DNA of 16,705 nt from NCBI GenBank assembly GCA_964535735.1, contig CAZHTM010000046.1, positions 1-16,705 on the forward strand, in the 5' to 3' direction. The translations under genes and the position numbers were made by a program. This document shows, piece after piece, positions 15,091 to 16,705 of this stretch. This DNA is from J089 sp964535735. GTDB lineage: Bacteria; Fidelibacterota; Marinisomatia; Marinisomatales; J089. Under the pieces are notes generated by a model. It had not been told where the DNA came from. It was given only the letters and a program-made list of their open reading frames with translations, and made no database searches. Positions within the stretch are counted from its first letter, which is position 1; every line of letters starts with the position of its first letter.

Positions 15091-16175
15091 AATATCTGGA
15101 TGAATTCCGGGATCCGGTCCTGGCGAAGAAAATTCTGGGAGAAATCAACGCAACCGTGACCCGCCCCTGGGTGATTATGGAAATCTGTGGAGGGCAAACG
15201 CATTCCATCATTCGCAACGGGATCGACCAGGTTCTGCCCCCTGAAATCGAATTGGTCCACGGCCCCGGATGTCCCGTTTGTGTTACACCACTGGAAGTTA
15301 TCGACAAGGCCATCGCCATCGCCAGCCGGCCAGATGTGATATTCACGAGCTTCGGCGATATGCTCAGGGTACCTGGAAGTGACAAAGATTTATTTACCGT
15401 GAAATCGGAAGGCGGTGATGTTCGCACTGTCTATTCACCGCTGGAATCCCTGAACATTGCCCGGGACAATCCTAATAAAGAAGTTGTATTCTTTGCGGTG
15501 GGATTCGAAACCACAGCCCCCGGAAATGCCATGGCGATCTACCAGGCTCAAAAGGAAGGGTTGACCAATTTCAGTGAGTTGGTGAGTCACGTGTTGGTGC
15601 CTCCGGCCATGGAAGCCCTCCTGTCCTCCCCTACAAACCGGGTTCAAGGGTACCTGGCGGCGGGACATGTGTGCACCATCATGGGCTGGGAAGAATATGA
15701 ACCCATCGCCGAAAAATACCAGGTCCCCATCGTGCCCACGGGCTTTGAACCTCTGGATATTCTGGAAGGGATCCTCATGGTGGTGCGCCAATTGGAATCA
15801 GGACGGCATGAAGTGGAAAATCAGTATTCCCGGTCTGTGAGGCGAGAAGGCAACCGTTCAGCCCAGGAGATTATCCGTGCCGTATTTGAGGTGGCGCCTC
15901 AGAAATGGCGGGGTATTGGTGAAATCCCACGAAGCGGGATGCAGATTCGGGACGCGTTCTCCGCATTTGACGCCGAAAAGAAATTTTCCGTGAGTGATAT
16001 TCACACTGCTGAACCAGAACTATGCATCAGCGGCACCATTCTCCAAGGACTGAAAAAACCGCCGGAGTGTCCCGCCTTTGGAAAGGAATGTACGCCCATG
16101 ACTCCTCTGGGTGCCACCATGGTATCCAGTGAAGGAGCTTGTTCCGCATATTATAAATATCAACGATTAGAGTAA
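15087..16175 (+). CDS. hypD: Hydrogenase maturation iron-sulfur protein HypD
   Basis: A 362-residue HypD, the scaffold on which the Fe(CN)2CO centre is built with HypC and HypE. Visible motifs: EICGGQTHS (32-40, C34), HGPGCPVCVTP (58-68, C62 and C65), AVGFETTAP (137-145), GHVCTIMG (193-200), and the C-terminal cysteine cluster C313, C328, C335 and C352, which includes the [4Fe-4S] ligands (SGTILQG, CPAFGKEC, MVSSEGACSAYY). Length and motifs are normal. It overlaps hypC by 4 bp, the classic HypCD pairing. The expected next gene, hypE, is absent: 33 bp after the stop a MITE-like repeat begins. Confidence 0.96.
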   Translation: MKYLDEFRDPVLAKKILGEINATVTRPWVIMEICGGQTHSIIRNGIDQVLPPEIELVHGPGCPVCVTPLEVIDKAIAIASRPDVIFTSFGDMLRVPGSDKDLFTVKSEGGDVRTVYSPLESLNIARDNPNKEVVFFAVGFETTAPGNAMAIYQAQKEGLTNFSELVSHVLVPPAMEALLSSPTNRVQGYLAAGHVCTIMGWEEYEPIAEKYQVPIVPTGFEPLDILEGILMVVRQLESGRHEVENQYSRSVRREGNRSAQEIIRAVFEVAPQKWRGIGEIPRSGMQIRDAFSAFDAEKKFSVSDIHTAEPELCISGTILQGLKKPPECPAFGKECTPMTPLGATMVSSEGACSAYYKYQRLE

Positions 16176-16208
16176 TGAACATCCTGGAGCGTTTCCTTAA
16201 TCATCCAT

Positions 16209-16336
16209 ATCCCCCTAAATCCCCCTTTTACAAGGGGGACTTTCGGAGATGCCAAAGGTAATCCTTTTTGGGAAAAATGTTTTGAAATTGGTGAGACAAA
16301 AAAATCCCTCTTTCTTAAAGGGGGACATAGGGGGAT
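16209..16336. repeat. 128-bp MITE-like palindromic element with C/G-run inverted ends
   Basis: The 20-bp ends (ATCCCCCTAAATCCCCCTTT at 16209-16228 and its inverted copy at 16317-16336) match at 18 of 20 positions. Each end carries a hairpin: TCCCCCTT/AAGGGGGA at 16220-16239 with a 4-base loop, and a 9-bp stem with one G:T pair at 16305-16325. The ~65-base middle codes for nothing. No target-site duplication was found. C-run/G-run repeats of this style recur between genes in many bacterial genomes, so this is most likely a non-autonomous mobile or REP-type repeat; the likely parent is not visible. Confidence 0.75.
16220..16239 (+). terminator. Hairpin in the repeat, may end the hyp transcript
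   Basis: The 8-bp stem TCCCCCTT/AAGGGGGA with loop TTAC lies 44 bases after the hypD stop. The trailing bases are CTTTC, only a three-T run, so it would be a weak intrinsic terminator supplied by the mobile repeat. Confidence 0.3.
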
Positions 16337-16420
16337 TTCTAATATTCCAGCTTATGGACCAAGGAGGATTTAACGCAACGACGGACTCTTTATTGTATCA
16401 AACCATATCGATTCATAATA

Positions 16421-16663
16421 ATGAGAATTTATTACAACCCTAAACTGAAACAACTGGCAAGAAATCTGCGGAATCATTCTACACTCTCGGAAGTTTTGTT
16501 GTGGAATCAGTTAAAACGTCGCCAAATGATGGGCTATCAGTTTTACCGACAAAGACCCATTGGGAACTATATCGTGGACTTTTTCTGTCCAAAGCTTAAT
16601 CTGGTTATTGAAATCGATGGCGAAAGTCATCTGGATAAAAACGAAAGGGATAAAGTGCACTGA
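16421..16663 (+). CDS. Truncated DUF559 (Vsr-like endonuclease fold) protein
   Basis: The surviving 80 residues are clearly DUF559: YNPKLKQLARNLRNHSTLSE (5-24), LLWNQLKRRQ, YQFYRQRPIGNYIVDFFC (39-56), and LVIEIDGESH (61-70). The conserved Asp, Glu and His of the restriction/Vsr-like nuclease core are present (D53, E64, D66, H70). Family members usually continue about 35-45 residues further, to a C-terminal strand-helix; here the frame stops after NERDKVH, where the DNA turns into an insertion-sequence-like terminus at about 16656. Residues 1-78 are therefore native and the last codons chimaeric; the gene is probably inactive. No ribosome site precedes the ATG. It lies 84 bp after the MITE-like repeat. 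Confidence 0.72.
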   Translation: MRIYYNPKLKQLARNLRNHSTLSEVLLWNQLKRRQMMGYQFYRQRPIGNYIVDFFCPKLNLVIEIDGESHLDKNERDKVH

Positions 16664-16705
16664 CCACGACTTTATCTGACAGTGGTATCCTTTCCGGTTA
16701 ACTAT
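16656..16705. mobile_element. Probable end of an IS3-family insertion sequence (cut by window edge)
   Basis: From 16656 the sequence reads TGCACTGACC, then within 20 bases TCTGACAGTGG, and follows the general pattern of IS3/IS150-type terminal repeats as I remember it (TGnACTGnCC...GACAGT). It begins exactly where DUF559 similarity is lost. The transposase would lie outside the window, so the identification rests on the terminus alone. Confidence 0.42.

Noticed and set aside
16249..16443. 64-residue plus-strand open frame after hypD
   Set aside because: Runs through the MITE-like repeat and into the DUF559 start; product shows no domain and lacks a ribosome site.
1..16705. CRISPR array, tRNA or rRNA genes
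   Set aside because: No evenly spaced direct repeats and no complete RNA gene were seen on either strand by eye.

Overview
This is a bacterial chromosomal window in three functional blocks, ending in a short mobile-DNA scar. Base composition differs along it: the first ~4 kb (sensor kinase and leader) is AT-rich and the hydrogenase-maturation genes are GC-richer. The mix of genes suggests a Gram-negative-type heterotroph with flexible respiration: periplasm-facing proteins, a type II NADH dehydrogenase resembling the mitochondrial type, a DoxX protein, an FNR/CRP-type regulator and [NiFe] hydrogenase maturation. A member of the FCB group (Calditrichota/Marinimicrobia-like) would fit, but this is only an impression and no marker gene here settles it.

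Block 1 (1-4141, plus strand): an AT-rich non-coding leader, then one 1217-residue membrane hybrid histidine kinase (Cache-like sensor, HAMP, GAF, two PAS, HisKA, HATPase, receiver) with no partner regulator in view.

Block 2 (9360 down to 4179, minus strand): a probable eight-gene redox operon in transcription order: a 73-residue CxxC protein, a Crp/Fnr regulator, a glutaredoxin-like protein, DoxX, a DUF547 lipoprotein, NDH-2, an exported thioredoxin and a stand-alone YjeF_N (NAD(P)HX epimerase-like) protein. Spacing is tight, including an 8-bp overlap at the end. A plausible sigma70 promoter lies upstream of the first gene. Two strong RNA dyads sit at internal junctions, one covering the glutaredoxin start codon and one directly before the DUF547 start. 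This is the most interesting part of the window: it joins NADH oxidation, quinone/thiol chemistry and NADH-damage repair under a Crp/Fnr regulator. A tandem universal stress protein gene lies upstream on the same strand.

Block 3 (10578-16175, plus strand): an AlkD-like DNA glycosylase, then hypA-hypB-hypF-hypC-hypD, which make the Fe(CN)2CO centre and insert nickel into [NiFe] hydrogenase. hypE and hydrogenase structural genes are not present. Instead, hypD is followed by a 128-bp MITE-like palindromic element (20-bp inverted ends, 18 of 20 matching), then a DUF559 endonuclease-like gene whose 3' part is lost where a sequence resembling an IS3-family terminal repeat begins (about 16656 to the window edge). 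The right edge therefore looks like a site of repeated insertion.
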